From the NCBI GenBank assembly GCA_964458645.1, contig CAYWJU010000009.1, positions 1 to 62,740 of the forward strand: a stretch of 62,740 nt of DNA, read 5' to 3'. The stretch comes from DAORHV01 sp964458645 (GTDB lineage: Bacteria; Patescibacteriota; Gracilibacteria; Peribacterales; Peribacteraceae). Positions 34,073 to 42,134 of this stretch are shown here, piece by piece (position 1 is the first letter of the stretch; every line of letters begins with the position of its first letter). Made by a program: the position numbers and the translations under genes. Below the pieces are notes generated by a model that searched no databases, was not told where the DNA came from, and saw only the letters and a program-made list of their open reading frames with translations.

Positions 34073-34992
34073 TCGATATGCCCGGATCTCATATCGAGCT
34101 GTTGTTCATCGAGAACATTGCCCGTGCGATCCATGCGTTTGACGTTCCACACCAGGTTCACACGTACTTCGTAGTTCGTGTCGGATTCGATGCTCAGACG
34201 TAGTGTCTCGCCCTTCTTGCACTGCACGGGCGACAGCAGCGGCAAGAAAATTTGCTGCCAATGCGTCTCGGGTGCATTCGGAGCGGTCGACAGATGCACG
34301 CCCGGCGCGAGCAATGCATCCCACCACAACGCGAGTCCGTAGACCGTCATGGGTTTGGCGGCCTTCCAATCCACGATGGCCGAACGCACGCTGTCGTTCT
34401 CTTTGGAGAAATCCACGCTGTCCCACGTTTTGGTTCCGCGCGGCAGCAAGTCGGCGGGTTTGATGACCTGCACGTACATGTTGTTGAGTGTGACTTCGCG
34501 TGCAGAGCCCAAATTCAAGCCAAAACCGACGTCCAGGACGTCCACGTTGTCGTACAAACGCGGCTTGATGACCGGGCAGACAAATTGATCCACCGAACGC
34601 GGAATCATTACGCCACCAGGCTTGAGAAATCGACGGGCGTCGTTGAGTGTTTCCAGAATGTTTTCCTCCAGCGCGTAATTGCCGAGTGTCTCGCACACCA
34701 CCACGTCGGCCTTGGGCGGATTTTGCACATCGGTGGAGTGACCCTTGAAATACGTAAGACCCTCGATGCCGTTCTGTTCGGCCATCACTGCAGCCAATTC
34801 GAGTACATCGGAATACTCGTACAAATGACATTCTTTAGCGCCGAGCTTCTTGGCCAGGAAGCTTAGAAAGCCTGTTCCAGCGCCAATATCGGCCACTACG
34901 GATTTCCCTTTTTTAATGTCCTTCTTCAGCGCTTTGGCGAACGCGGCATTGCGGACTTTGTCACCCAGAAGTTTGCGGTGGAGTTCGATCAT
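34069..34992 (-). CDS. Protein arginine methyltransferase-like (PRMT family) SAM-dependent enzyme
   Basis: 307 aa. The PRMT hallmarks appear in order: ELHRKLLGDKVRNAAFAKAL (the HxxML.DxVRTxxY element), motif I VVADIGAGTGFLS (32-44), the acidic YEYSD after beta2, the double-Glu loop CETLGNYALEENILETL with E101 and E110 at the same 9-residue spacing as in eukaryotic PRMTs, KPGGVMIPR, and the barrel motif LSTAPNAPETHWQQ (THW loop 243-245). These enzymes methylate arginine side chains. The length suits a minimal PRMT. Bacterial examples are uncommon. An extended TGGTAAGCT box ends 6 nt before the ATG. Confidence 0.8.
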   Translation of the reverse strand: MIELHRKLLGDKVRNAAFAKALKKDIKKGKSVVADIGAGTGFLSFLAKKLGAKECHLYEYSDVLELAAVMAEQNGIEGLTYFKGHSTDVQNPPKADVVVCETLGNYALEENILETLNDARRFLKPGGVMIPRSVDQFVCPVIKPRLYDNVDVLDVGFGLNLGSAREVTLNNMYVQVIKPADLLPRGTKTWDSVDFSKENDSVRSAIVDWKAAKPMTVYGLALWWDALLAPGVHLSTAPNAPETHWQQIFLPLLSPVQCKKGETLRLSIESDTNYEVRVNLVWNVKRMDRTGNVLDEQQLDMRSGHID

Positions 34993-34998
34993 GGGGTG

Positions 34999-35007
34999 AG
35001 CTTACCA
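34999..35007 (-). promoter_or_regulatory. Extended -10, leaderless, of the PRMT-like gene
   Basis: Minus-strand TGGTAAGCT (-10 at 34999-35004), exactly 6 nt before the ATG at 34992. Confidence 0.6.
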
Positions 35008-35052
35008 GAAACAAAGGTTGAGGCTGGTAAGGAGCAGCGGGAAGAGCCCGAA

Positions 35053-35124
35053 GAAGCCGAAGACTCCGAAGAATTCAAGGAAGTTTCTCATCGGACTCCT
35101 CGGTTTCTTCGGAGTCTTCGGAGT
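35053..35124. repeat. Inverted TCGG/CCGA repeat
   Basis: CCGAAGACTCCGAAGAA on the left is the exact reverse complement of TTCTTCGGAGTCTTCGG on the right, a 17-bp stem. The right arm sits in a tandem of TTCGGAGTC units related to the array at 29714-29756. It lies just before the M23 gene. Confidence 0.55.
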
Positions 35125-35169
35125 CATTTTCTTGCTATAGTCACCAACATCACCTCACCCACTCGCGAC

Positions 35170-35709
35170 ATGATCTTCTCCCCCCTCCCCGGCACCCCGC
35201 TCATTACCCAGGGCTTCGGCCAAAATCCGCAGATCTATTCGCAATTCGGGTACAAAGGTCACAACGGCCACGACTTCGGATTGGCCATCGGCACGACCAT
35301 CTACGCACCGCACGACGGCGTGGCGACCGTGAAAGATGATGGCAGCAGCAACTACGGACTGTACCTGGTCATCGAGGACCCCAAGCGCCGCAGTATCTTG
35401 GCGCATTTGTCGCAGGTGCTCGTGCAGCCGGGGCAGACCATCTACCAGGGCGACCCCGTGGCCAAGAGCGGCCAGAGCGGCATGTCTACGGCACCACATC
35501 TGCACTGGACGTATAAGGTGATGAAGAACGGCGCGGTGCAGAACAAAGACAACGGCTACGACGGCGCGGTGGATGTGAGTGAATTCACGAGACTGTGGCT
35601 GGATCAAGACCTCCACTTCGATGCCCAGTACACACCCGACGCGCAGCCGTACCTGTCGGCGACCTTCGCAGCGAACGAGTACATGAAGAATCCGGCGCGG
35701 CATGTGTAA
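35170..35709 (+). CDS. M23 family metallopeptidase (LytM-like)
   Basis: 179 aa from MIFSPLPGTPLITQGFGQNP. The zinc ligands of M23 peptidoglycan endopeptidases are present: H and D in GHNGHDFG, then HLHW near the end of the core (STAPHLHWTY). APHDGVATVKDD and GQTIYQGDPVAKSG are the usual flanking strands. No signal peptide is seen, so it either acts after lysis or is exported otherwise; phage-type endolysins also look like this. The frame extends upstream to 34978, but that part is Glu-rich translated repeat. An extended TGCTATAGT box lies about 28 nt before the ATG. Confidence 0.85.
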   Translation: MIFSPLPGTPLITQGFGQNPQIYSQFGYKGHNGHDFGLAIGTTIYAPHDGVATVKDDGSSNYGLYLVIEDPKRRSILAHLSQVLVQPGQTIYQGDPVAKSGQSGMSTAPHLHWTYKVMKNGAVQNKDNGYDGAVDVSEFTRLWLDQDLHFDAQYTPDAQPYLSATFAANEYMKNPARHV

Positions 35710-35745
35710 GGCTGCCATGAGAGCCGCCTGACTGAGTCCTGAAAA

Positions 35746-35814
35746 GCCGGGGACGCCGGTGAGCACGAAACAACCGACGAGGTGCCTATCTCCGGACTCC
35801 CCGGCGTCTCCGGC
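35746..35814. repeat. Inverted repeat between convergent genes
   Basis: GCCGGGGACGCCGG (35746-35759) pairs with CCGGCGTCTCCGGC (35801-35814) over 14 bp with one G-T pair and a 41-nt loop. It may act as a bidirectional terminator for the M23 gene and the 567-aa gene. Confidence 0.45.
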
Positions 35815-35836
35815 GTCCAGGTGGCGTCATGGCAGG

Positions 35837-37540
35837 CTACGCTTTCCCGAACTGCAGCCCCAGTTTCGGCACGCCTGGCATGGCTTGCTGTACGCGATCC
35901 AGCAGTGCGCCGAAACGCGGTTCGGCCTTGGGTCGCAACGACACGGCTGGGCGGAAACGATGCGAGGTGTAGGCAATGGAAATCACGTCGGCCACGGTCA
36001 TGGCCATAAACGTCGGGTCACGCTCGGTACCGCGGTAGGTAATGGGATATTCCAACGGGAAGGCGAAATCCAACGATTCATCCAACGTGACATTGCGCGC
36101 ACACCACGCCACGCGGTTGAGCATGTGGTCGTTGGCGTACAACACCAGGTCGGGGGCGGTGGCCAACACGGCGTCATTCTTGGTTCCTTCCAGGAAGGTG
36201 AGCATCATCTCGCCGCCGAACAGCTGGGCGTTCAGCACTGCGGCAACGCGCTCGCTCTCGCGGTCCTGCAGATCGCGCGTCAGTTTCAGGTACGCGGCAT
36301 GCATGAGCGGCAGGTAACACACCTGGCCGAGTCCGCCGAACGACGTGAGGCCGTGGTAGAACGACATGGTGAGAAGCGAGATCATGGTGCCCGGAATCAG
36401 CTCACGGGACTTCAGTCCGGCGGCGATGGCGTCGGCGGTGAGTGCGACCTTGAATGAACCGTCGTCGCTGACTAACTCGTTACCGCGCTTCCAGAGCTGC
36501 ACACGGCGCTTGGCGCCCTTGGGTAATCCCCAGAACAAATACGTTCCGCGCTTTTCCCACACCGAGAACGCTTCCGGCAGGCGATCGAAGTACGACATGG
36601 CCATGGTTACGGCCGACTGGTCCAAAATGAGCTTGGAAATGAGCGTGTCGGAATGCAGGTGATGATCGACCAGGATGTTGGCAACGATTGCTTCTTGCTC
36701 CAGGTACACCAGGTTCACTGCCTTGCGACCGGCATGACGAGCGTTCACGCGCTTCCAGAGTGCGGCGTTCACCTTGGCGATCTGATCGGTATAGGTGGCA
36801 CAAGCCAGAACGTCGGAGGTGGCGTAGATGTCGTCGAGCATGCGCTCGGCGGCGGCTGCTCCGGCTGCATCGATTTCACCGGTGCGCATGGATGTCTGCA
36901 GCGACTCCTTCATGCGAGCGACATCGGCGAACGTGTACGCCGGAAGATTGAAGACGGGATACGTGCTGAGCTTGCTCGGAAAGAACGATAAGCGGTGCTG
37001 CTTCAGCTCCCCTTTTGCGTTGAGCGCATGGAACGCGATGCCGCGTGGGAACGCGAAGTTATTCAGCGACACGTTGGAGAACGCTAGCGTAATGACGTTC
37101 TGCAATGCCGGATCCGGGTGCTCGAGCGCCACAATGGACGACACGAGATCGAAGTTCAGCGCCCACGGGTGGTACAGCGGACCCGAGTGATCCATGGTGG
37201 ATGCGCTGTAGTACTTGGTGAGTTGAGTCTCCACGGACTTGGCCATGGCCGGACCGAGTAGGCGTTCGGTTTCTTTGGCAACGGCTGAGACAAGCTGGTT
37301 CTGACGCGACTGCGAAACGACCGGCACCTGCTTGGCGACGTAGCCGCGCACGTAGTCGTACACGCTCTGAATACCGCTCTGCCGAAGGACGCCGTCTAAA
37401 CCGGGCTTGCGTTCAACGACGCAATTTCGCAAACGGCGAATATCTGCCTTCGTTACCGGAGCAAGGCGTTTCGGAGGCTCCTCCCCTGCGGAGGTTGTGG
37501 AAATACTGACGGTGGCACTGCCTGCTGTTGCTGGTTGCAT
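35837..37540 (-). CDS. Large soluble protein of unknown function
   Basis: 567 aa from MQPATAGSATVSISTTSAGEE. No family is recognised. The N-terminus is Ser/Thr/Pro-rich; the rest is globular alpha/beta without membrane helices. Noticeable segments are KYYSASTMDHSGPLYHPWALNFD, VDHHLHSDTLISKLILDQS and ISLLTMSFYHGLTSFGGLGQ followed by VCYLPLMHAAYLKL. The repeated His near the centre could form a site. It is divergent from the three-gene run at 37713-41079 and shares a 172-bp promoter region with it, which suggests joint function. Composition is as in the chromosome around it. Confidence 0.75.
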   Translation of the reverse strand: MQPATAGSATVSISTTSAGEEPPKRLAPVTKADIRRLRNCVVERKPGLDGVLRQSGIQSVYDYVRGYVAKQVPVVSQSRQNQLVSAVAKETERLLGPAMAKSVETQLTKYYSASTMDHSGPLYHPWALNFDLVSSIVALEHPDPALQNVITLAFSNVSLNNFAFPRGIAFHALNAKGELKQHRLSFFPSKLSTYPVFNLPAYTFADVARMKESLQTSMRTGEIDAAGAAAAERMLDDIYATSDVLACATYTDQIAKVNAALWKRVNARHAGRKAVNLVYLEQEAIVANILVDHHLHSDTLISKLILDQSAVTMAMSYFDRLPEAFSVWEKRGTYLFWGLPKGAKRRVQLWKRGNELVSDDGSFKVALTADAIAAGLKSRELIPGTMISLLTMSFYHGLTSFGGLGQVCYLPLMHAAYLKLTRDLQDRESERVAAVLNAQLFGGEMMLTFLEGTKNDAVLATAPDLVLYANDHMLNRVAWCARNVTLDESLDFAFPLEYPITYRGTERDPTFMAMTVADVISIAYTSHRFRPAVSLRPKAEPRFGALLDRVQQAMPGVPKLGLQFGKA

Positions 37541-37567
37541 CTGGGTATATGATAGGCAAAATAGGTT

Positions 37568-37677
37568 GTTATACAATCTTTTTTGGTATTTTGTCAATAA
37601 TTGGCAAACAGGGCTGATCGATGGGGCGAGTGACAACCCATCCTACCCATTGACAAAATGAAATCTTATTTTAAAAT
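37568..37677. promoter_or_regulatory. Divergent sigma70-type promoters
   Basis: Minus strand: TTGACA (37592-37597), 18-nt spacer, TATAAC (37568-37573), leader about 21 nt to the ATG at 37540. Plus strand: TTGACA (37650-37655), 16-nt spacer, TAAAAT (37672-37677), leader about 29 nt to the ATG at 37713. Both genes have real leaders, unlike most genes here, yet no Shine-Dalgarno sequence. Confidence 0.65.
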
Positions 37678-37712
37678 GCCTATCCGATAATCCACCTATT
37701 CTACCACCCGCT

Positions 37713-38717
37713 ATGCATCCAAATCGTCCTTCAGATGATCCTCCGAGCAGAATCGTTTGCATCCCAGGAATGCTGGTGCGTTCAGGTGGTATTGAATTCA
37801 GTGACGGCGGACTCATGGAACTGCAAATCCAAATGCTGAGGAGGATGATGGCCGGGCAAGTCTTCGAACCCAGTCGAGCACAACGTTCCCCGCAACAACT
37901 ACGATCCACCATCGCCAATGTAGAGCGCGTGGATGAGCAGACGATGTCTGCGGACACGCAGTTGTTTTTCAGCAACGGCTGGTCCCACAGTTTCGTGCAT
38001 GGCGCCGATATGATGATGCCGCTTGGGAATTTGGTAGAGGAACAGTTACTGGCTGACAACAAAGACACGATCGCGGGTATTCAGCGTCTGCGATTTCGCA
38101 AATTAGCCACCAACAACATGCGTCTGACTGCGTCGCGCAATCCGCTACCACGCGAAAATCGCAGCCAATGCACGCTGGAAGCGGAGTTGATGACCAACAA
38201 TTCGGGGCTGATTTACGTGCAAGGAATCCAGCAACCGCAGAATCCCATTTCCACCATCAGCGCCAGAAATCCGCTGCCCAGCGACAGTATTTGCAGCTGT
38301 CCGAATTGCAGTGCAGTCCGGCCGGAGAGCGGCGAAGTGACAATGCAACTGCGCACAACACCGCTGCATGAAACACTGCTTCATACCCACAGCGGTTTAC
38401 TGGCATGTACGGTGATGGACCAAGTGAACTTAGCCATGAGCCGACTGCGCGGCACCGGCAAGTTACAGGGCAGCATGGCAATGCACATGGGCAACAATGC
38501 ACTCAAGCTTCCGTCGAAGGAATTCCTGCTGCAGCAGGGCAACACGCTGCGGGTGAAGGTGGATCTGGAGAGGGCGCGAACATTGCAACGAACGGGCGCC
38601 ACATTGGTGACCGCGCAAGCGTTGTACGCAGATGCAAAAGGCGCCGAACAGGGCGGCGGAGAATTCCTGTTTGCCTTCGGCGATGTTTCGCCGGAACAAT
38701 TGCTCGATACCAAGTAA
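37713..38717 (+). CDS. Unknown protein, first gene of a three-gene run
   Basis: 334 aa, soluble, no signal peptide. I do not recognise it. A short Cys cluster CSCPNC lies near residue 193 and may be a half zinc knuckle. Met-rich segments (MELQIQMLRRMMAGQ, GADMMMPLGN, GSMAMHMGNN) are frequent. The C-terminal part (LRVKVDLERARTLQRTGATL) looks beta/alpha. The stop TAA is followed directly by the ATG of the next gene, so the two are co-translated. Confidence 0.75.
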   Translation: MHPNRPSDDPPSRIVCIPGMLVRSGGIEFSDGGLMELQIQMLRRMMAGQVFEPSRAQRSPQQLRSTIANVERVDEQTMSADTQLFFSNGWSHSFVHGADMMMPLGNLVEEQLLADNKDTIAGIQRLRFRKLATNNMRLTASRNPLPRENRSQCTLEAELMTNNSGLIYVQGIQQPQNPISTISARNPLPSDSICSCPNCSAVRPESGEVTMQLRTTPLHETLLHTHSGLLACTVMDQVNLAMSRLRGTGKLQGSMAMHMGNNALKLPSKEFLLQQGNTLRVKVDLERARTLQRTGATLVTAQALYADAKGAEQGGGEFLFAFGDVSPEQLLDTK

Positions 38718-39860
38718 ATGCCAAATCCTTTTCAGCAACGCATTCTTTCGGAACTTGCTGAAGCAGGTCACCCCATTGATGTCACCGGCGGCGGCAAGCT
38801 GGAAGAAGGCGGCACCACGTTGGCCGACATGTTCCGCTCAACGACCGTTAAACATGGTCGTGCAGCAATGGCATGGCGCATGTTTCAAATGATGGCGTCG
38901 GCGAAACAGGCGTTCCCCGTAAAAGCGCTGCGCGATGTCTCCATGCTTGGCGGAGCGTTCGTGCGCGAACATCATCGGGAGCCCGGAGACACGGACTATT
39001 TGCGCGGTCGCGAGCCGAATCGCACTGCGGTGATTCAGGATTTCGTGCATCGCATGATGTTGCCCGGCAGCGGGTTTGCGAACTCCGAGAGCGCGGCCAA
39101 TTTTCAGAACGCCATGGAGATGCATCGTTCCGGCGAAGACGTTACCTGGGAAATCGTGCCGCATGGGAGCGAGCTGGACCCGGTGTTGATCGAAACCATT
39201 CTGACTAACGAAGGCCGACGCGGAAGTCGCCAACTGCGCACCGATGCGCAGGAATTTCTCGCTCAAGCGATTACGGTTGCCGGTCACAAAGTGCGCAACA
39301 GCGTCTTCCACCGCATTTTCATTGGTGGCGTAAACAGCTTGTCGATTTACGCACCGAAGTATCGGGAAGGCTTGAACGACGAAGAAACGGTATTGATGAA
39401 CGCCTATTCGGACGTGGTGAACCGCATTATGTCGGGCATCCACGCCAACGCACGCATGATGATGCTGCGCTGCCCAGAAGGCGGACGCGTAACGCCGGAT
39501 CGCAGCATCGGTTTTTACGGTGCGGTCGAACCGCCGCCGGCACACTTCGTACCGTTGCACTTGGAAATGCCGCCCAATTTCATGGGCATTGAGCAAGTGC
39601 ATGCGCCCGCTCTCGTGCAGCTGTATGTAGGAGAACCCGTGCAGGCGCAGGGCAACGGCCTGAATGATCGAGCCAACAACCGCGTGCGGGCCACCTACGA
39701 CAGTCTTGCACGCGTGCATGCCGACGTGGATTCCTACGCGTGGTGCATAAAACGATTAGTGAAGAAGCGCGAGGAACCCATCGATCGTGCCAAGGGCGCC
39801 CCAGAAATGTTCCGGGTGTTGATTCCGAAGAAAAGCGAGCCGCGTCGCAGGGGAAGATAG
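38718..39860 (+). CDS. Unknown protein, second gene of the run
   Basis: 380 aa. It begins immediately after the stop of the previous gene (TAAATG). No family is recognised. It is soluble, His/Met/Arg-rich and globular, with a Gly-rich start (DVTGGGKLEEGGTTL), the block VREHHREPGDTDYLRGREPN and a conserved-looking FIGGVNSLSIYAPKYREGLNDEE. The last 30 residues are strongly basic (KRLVKKREEPIDRAKG...KKSEPRRRGR) and might contact nucleic acid; that is only a guess. Confidence 0.75.
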   Translation: MPNPFQQRILSELAEAGHPIDVTGGGKLEEGGTTLADMFRSTTVKHGRAAMAWRMFQMMASAKQAFPVKALRDVSMLGGAFVREHHREPGDTDYLRGREPNRTAVIQDFVHRMMLPGSGFANSESAANFQNAMEMHRSGEDVTWEIVPHGSELDPVLIETILTNEGRRGSRQLRTDAQEFLAQAITVAGHKVRNSVFHRIFIGGVNSLSIYAPKYREGLNDEETVLMNAYSDVVNRIMSGIHANARMMMLRCPEGGRVTPDRSIGFYGAVEPPPAHFVPLHLEMPPNFMGIEQVHAPALVQLYVGEPVQAQGNGLNDRANNRVRATYDSLARVHADVDSYAWCIKRLVKKREEPIDRAKGAPEMFRVLIPKKSEPRRRGR

Positions 39861-39889
39861 CCCTTGGGGATGCGCAAAAAGACTGTTTG

Positions 39890-39898
39890 TGGTATACT
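39890..39898 (+). promoter_or_regulatory. Extended -10 before the hydrolase gene
   Basis: TGGTATACT, 8 nt before the TTG at 39907; the predicted +1 is 39905. It allows the hydrolase to be expressed apart from the two genes before it. Confidence 0.5.
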
Positions 39899-39906
39899 GA
39901 TTCGAT

Positions 39907-41079
39907 TTGCCAAACACACACTTCATCCACGGCCTACGGGAGCAACGGCTGTGCGGACAATCGTTGCCGGAGGGCAACCGCAACGAGCGGCCGAGCATGC
40001 GCGACATTGTTGCGCAAACCCGCGGTGCGCTTGGGCAGTTACGCAACCGCATTCTGGGCAACTCCTATTTGCGTTTGCGCGAGACGCCGAGTACGGCACC
40101 CGCCCGTGTGGATGGCATCCGTCGTGAAACGCGCGGCTTCATGCAAGGCGTACTGGAGCGCGGCATAGAGTCCGGCACCAGGGGCGCCCGTGCTTTTACG
40201 CGGTCGAACTTCTTCCGCACGCGCATCGCACCAACCTTCGCCGTGAATGAAGCTCGCGTGAAAATGGCAGTCGGTGAAACGGAGGCGCGCCGCCAGTTGC
40301 CACCCGAAGAATTACGTCGCTACCACGAAAGCTTGTTGCATCCGCCAGGGCAGCCCGATACCGATCGTCAGATGTTCGAATACGTCCGCGGCAGCGGCCC
40401 CGAACCGCGCCGGTTAGTCGTATTGGTTATGGGCAACCGTCAAGGATTCAACTCGCCCGATAACGGCATGCGCGAATTACAGCGGCGTTTCGCCGGACAG
40501 CCGGATGTGGATGTGCTGCTCTTCCGCAGCGGCCAAGCCGCACGCGACTTGCGAGCGGCGACGTCGCAAAACACCGGACTGGACGGCAACACCGCCGTGA
40601 CCATGCGCCATATTGAAAACCTCGTGCACGACCGTATTCACTGCCGCGGCATGTTCAGCGGCGAACGCGCACCGTCGTCCATCAGCATGGGCGGATTCAG
40701 TTTCGGCGGCGGAGCAATCGAAGAGCTCTCCGATCGCTGGACGCAGATGAACACGCAAATTCCCGTCACTGGAGTGGCGCTCATTGACCCCATTCGGCTC
40801 GGCATTCAGCATTTGGGCGCACCGGTCACTCGCCGTCCGGCCATGGCAGGACGCGTGCTGCACTTCTACCAAGACAGCAATTTGAGCCGCAGGCCCGGCA
40901 CCAATGAACGCGGACGACGGTCCATCGGCGTGCACGGCGCACCGTTGACCGACGCGCGGCCGGGCGACAGCATGCGGTTGATCCGCGGCGCCGGTCACCG
41001 TGAAATCCAAACCGCAGCACTCCACAGTAGCGACGTGTTGGACCCAGCATTCCGTCTCTTGAACGGTCAACAAGCCTGA
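39907..41079 (+). CDS. Alpha/beta-hydrolase-like protein, third gene of the run
   Basis: 390 aa from TTG (MPNTHFIHGLRE...); an ATG at 39997 is an alternative start. The N-terminal third is basic and helical. The C-terminal part has a hydrolase core: RRLVVLVMGNRQGFNS, DVDVLLFRSGQAAR, the nucleophile elbow SMGGFSFGGGAIEEL (GFSFG), VALIDPIRLG with a candidate Asp, and RLIRGAGHREIQ with a candidate His. This order fits an alpha/beta hydrolase; the substrate is unknown. TATACT placement makes the TTG a near-leaderless start. Confidence 0.7.
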   Translation: MPNTHFIHGLREQRLCGQSLPEGNRNERPSMRDIVAQTRGALGQLRNRILGNSYLRLRETPSTAPARVDGIRRETRGFMQGVLERGIESGTRGARAFTRSNFFRTRIAPTFAVNEARVKMAVGETEARRQLPPEELRRYHESLLHPPGQPDTDRQMFEYVRGSGPEPRRLVVLVMGNRQGFNSPDNGMRELQRRFAGQPDVDVLLFRSGQAARDLRAATSQNTGLDGNTAVTMRHIENLVHDRIHCRGMFSGERAPSSISMGGFSFGGGAIEELSDRWTQMNTQIPVTGVALIDPIRLGIQHLGAPVTRRPAMAGRVLHFYQDSNLSRRPGTNERGRRSIGVHGAPLTDARPGDSMRLIRGAGHREIQTAALHSSDVLDPAFRLLNGQQA

Positions 41080-41086
41080 GCGGGTG

Positions 41087-41092
41087 TAGAAT
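41087..41092 (+). promoter_or_regulatory. Leaderless-type -10 for the NUDIX gene
   Basis: TAGAAT exactly 6 nt before the ATG at 41099. Confidence 0.55.
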
Positions 41093-41098
41093 CGGTTC

Positions 41099-41608
41099 AT
41101 GCAAACGACCGACCCGCAGGATGAAATCTTCGACGTGATCGATGAGAACGACAACGTCGTCGGCACAACAACCCGTGCGCAAGCGCACAAGGACCCGTCG
41201 TTGGTCCATCGATGCGTCGGCATTTTGGTATTCCGTAGCGACGGCACGGTGTTCCTGCAGCGCCGGAGTATGACCAAGGACAAGTACCCCGGATACTGGA
41301 CGTGCTCTGCAACGGGTCACGTCGACAGCGGCGAAACATACGACCAGGCGGCAGTACGCGAACTGCGCGAGGAAGCCGGTATTGCGGATACACCTCCGCT
41401 GGAGGAACTGACCACCACGGTGATTCAGTATCCCAATGAAACCGAGCGCATGCGTTTCTACCGCTGCCGGTCGGACGCCAAGATCACCACGCATCCGGTG
41501 GAGATCATGGACGGCATGTATGTGGATTTGTTGAAGCCGTTCCCAGCCGACATGCCGGTGGCTCCTTGCCTGGTTTTCATTCGGGACTATTTGCTCAAGG
41601 CGCGGTAA
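41099..41608 (+). CDS. NUDIX hydrolase, IPP isomerase-like subfamily
   Basis: 169 aa. The NUDIX box GHVDSGETYDQAAVRELREE followed by AGI fits GX5EX7REUXEEXGU exactly. The N-terminus (DEIFDVIDENDNVVGTTTRAQAHKDPSLVHRCVGILVF) and LQRRSMTKDKYPGYWTCSATGHV are those of the YfcD/Idi-type NUDIX group, which includes isopentenyl-diphosphate isomerases and uncharacterised pyrophosphohydrolases. The isomerase Cys lies in the strand before the box, and WTCSATGHV has a Cys there, so isomerase activity cannot be excluded. Cytosolic, Mg-dependent. Confidence 0.85.
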   Translation: MQTTDPQDEIFDVIDENDNVVGTTTRAQAHKDPSLVHRCVGILVFRSDGTVFLQRRSMTKDKYPGYWTCSATGHVDSGETYDQAAVRELREEAGIADTPPLEELTTTVIQYPNETERMRFYRCRSDAKITTHPVEIMDGMYVDLLKPFPADMPVAPCLVFIRDYLLKAR

Positions 41609-41613
41609 GAACC

Positions 41614-41641
41614 TTGCACGCGCCATGCAGCAGCGTAGTCT
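41614..41641 (+). promoter_or_regulatory. Leaderless promoter of the small membrane protein
   Basis: TTGCAC (41614-41619), 16-nt spacer, TAGTCT (41636-41641), 6 nt, then the ATG at 41648. It shows that the second of the two adjacent ATGs is used. Confidence 0.6.
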
Positions 41642-41647
41642 ATGCAC

Positions 41648-42097
41648 ATGCCGTCCCTGCTGGATCTACTCGGCTGGAAACATTCGAATGTACCGCACTA
41701 CTACGGCGACATGGTACGCAGGCTCTTTATGATCGCTGGCAGCATCATGTTGGTGACTACACCATTTTTCCAAGACCGCCTGCCCGTCTCGGCATATGTC
41801 GGCCTGTGTGCGATTATCGTCCTGGATGTCATTGCCGGGTTGGCAAACCCGCTCATCCGCTGGCTAGGGTATGTGGAAGCGGCCATCGCACTATGTGCAT
41901 GCATGACGTTCGAGTACTTCGCCATCCGCGATTTCTCCGTCTACGACTCGCTGTTTTGGATCAATCAAACGCTCGCACTGTTGTTCTTCATCGCCTTGTA
42001 CTACGCCGTAAAAACTTCCCGCAGTGCGGCACTCAAGCAACAGCTCGGTCTTCCAGTGACACAGGAGAACAATGGCAGAACAAAGCCAACCGAATAA
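41648..42097 (+). CDS. Four-helix membrane protein of unknown function
   Basis: 149 aa. Four hydrophobic segments: RLFMIAGSIMLVTTPFF, VGLCAIIVLDVIAGLANPLI, VEAAIALCACMTFEYFAI and INQTLALLFFIALYYAV, then a polar C-terminus ending ENNGRTKPTE. Small size and even helix spacing suggest a membrane-embedded accessory protein; I recognise no family. It lies between the NUDIX gene and the GGDEF-like gene on the same strand, each with its own promoter. Confidence 0.75.
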   Translation: MPSLLDLLGWKHSNVPHYYGDMVRRLFMIAGSIMLVTTPFFQDRLPVSAYVGLCAIIVLDVIAGLANPLIRWLGYVEAAIALCACMTFEYFAIRDFSVYDSLFWINQTLALLFFIALYYAVKTSRSAALKQQLGLPVTQENNGRTKPTE

Positions 42098-42125
42098 TTG
42101 ACAAACTATAAAAAGAGGATAATTT
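42098..42125 (+). promoter_or_regulatory. Promoter of the GGDEF-like gene
   Basis: TTGACA (42098-42103), 16-nt spacer, TAATTT (42120-42125), then 9 nt to the ATG at 42135. It overlaps the end of the preceding gene. Confidence 0.55.
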
Positions 42126-42134
42126 AACGATCTG

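Noticed and set aside
35170..35709. M23 peptidase plus fibre protein as a sign of a prophage
   Set aside because: No terminase, portal, capsid, integrase or attachment site was seen in the window; the two genes are 19 kb apart among cellular genes.
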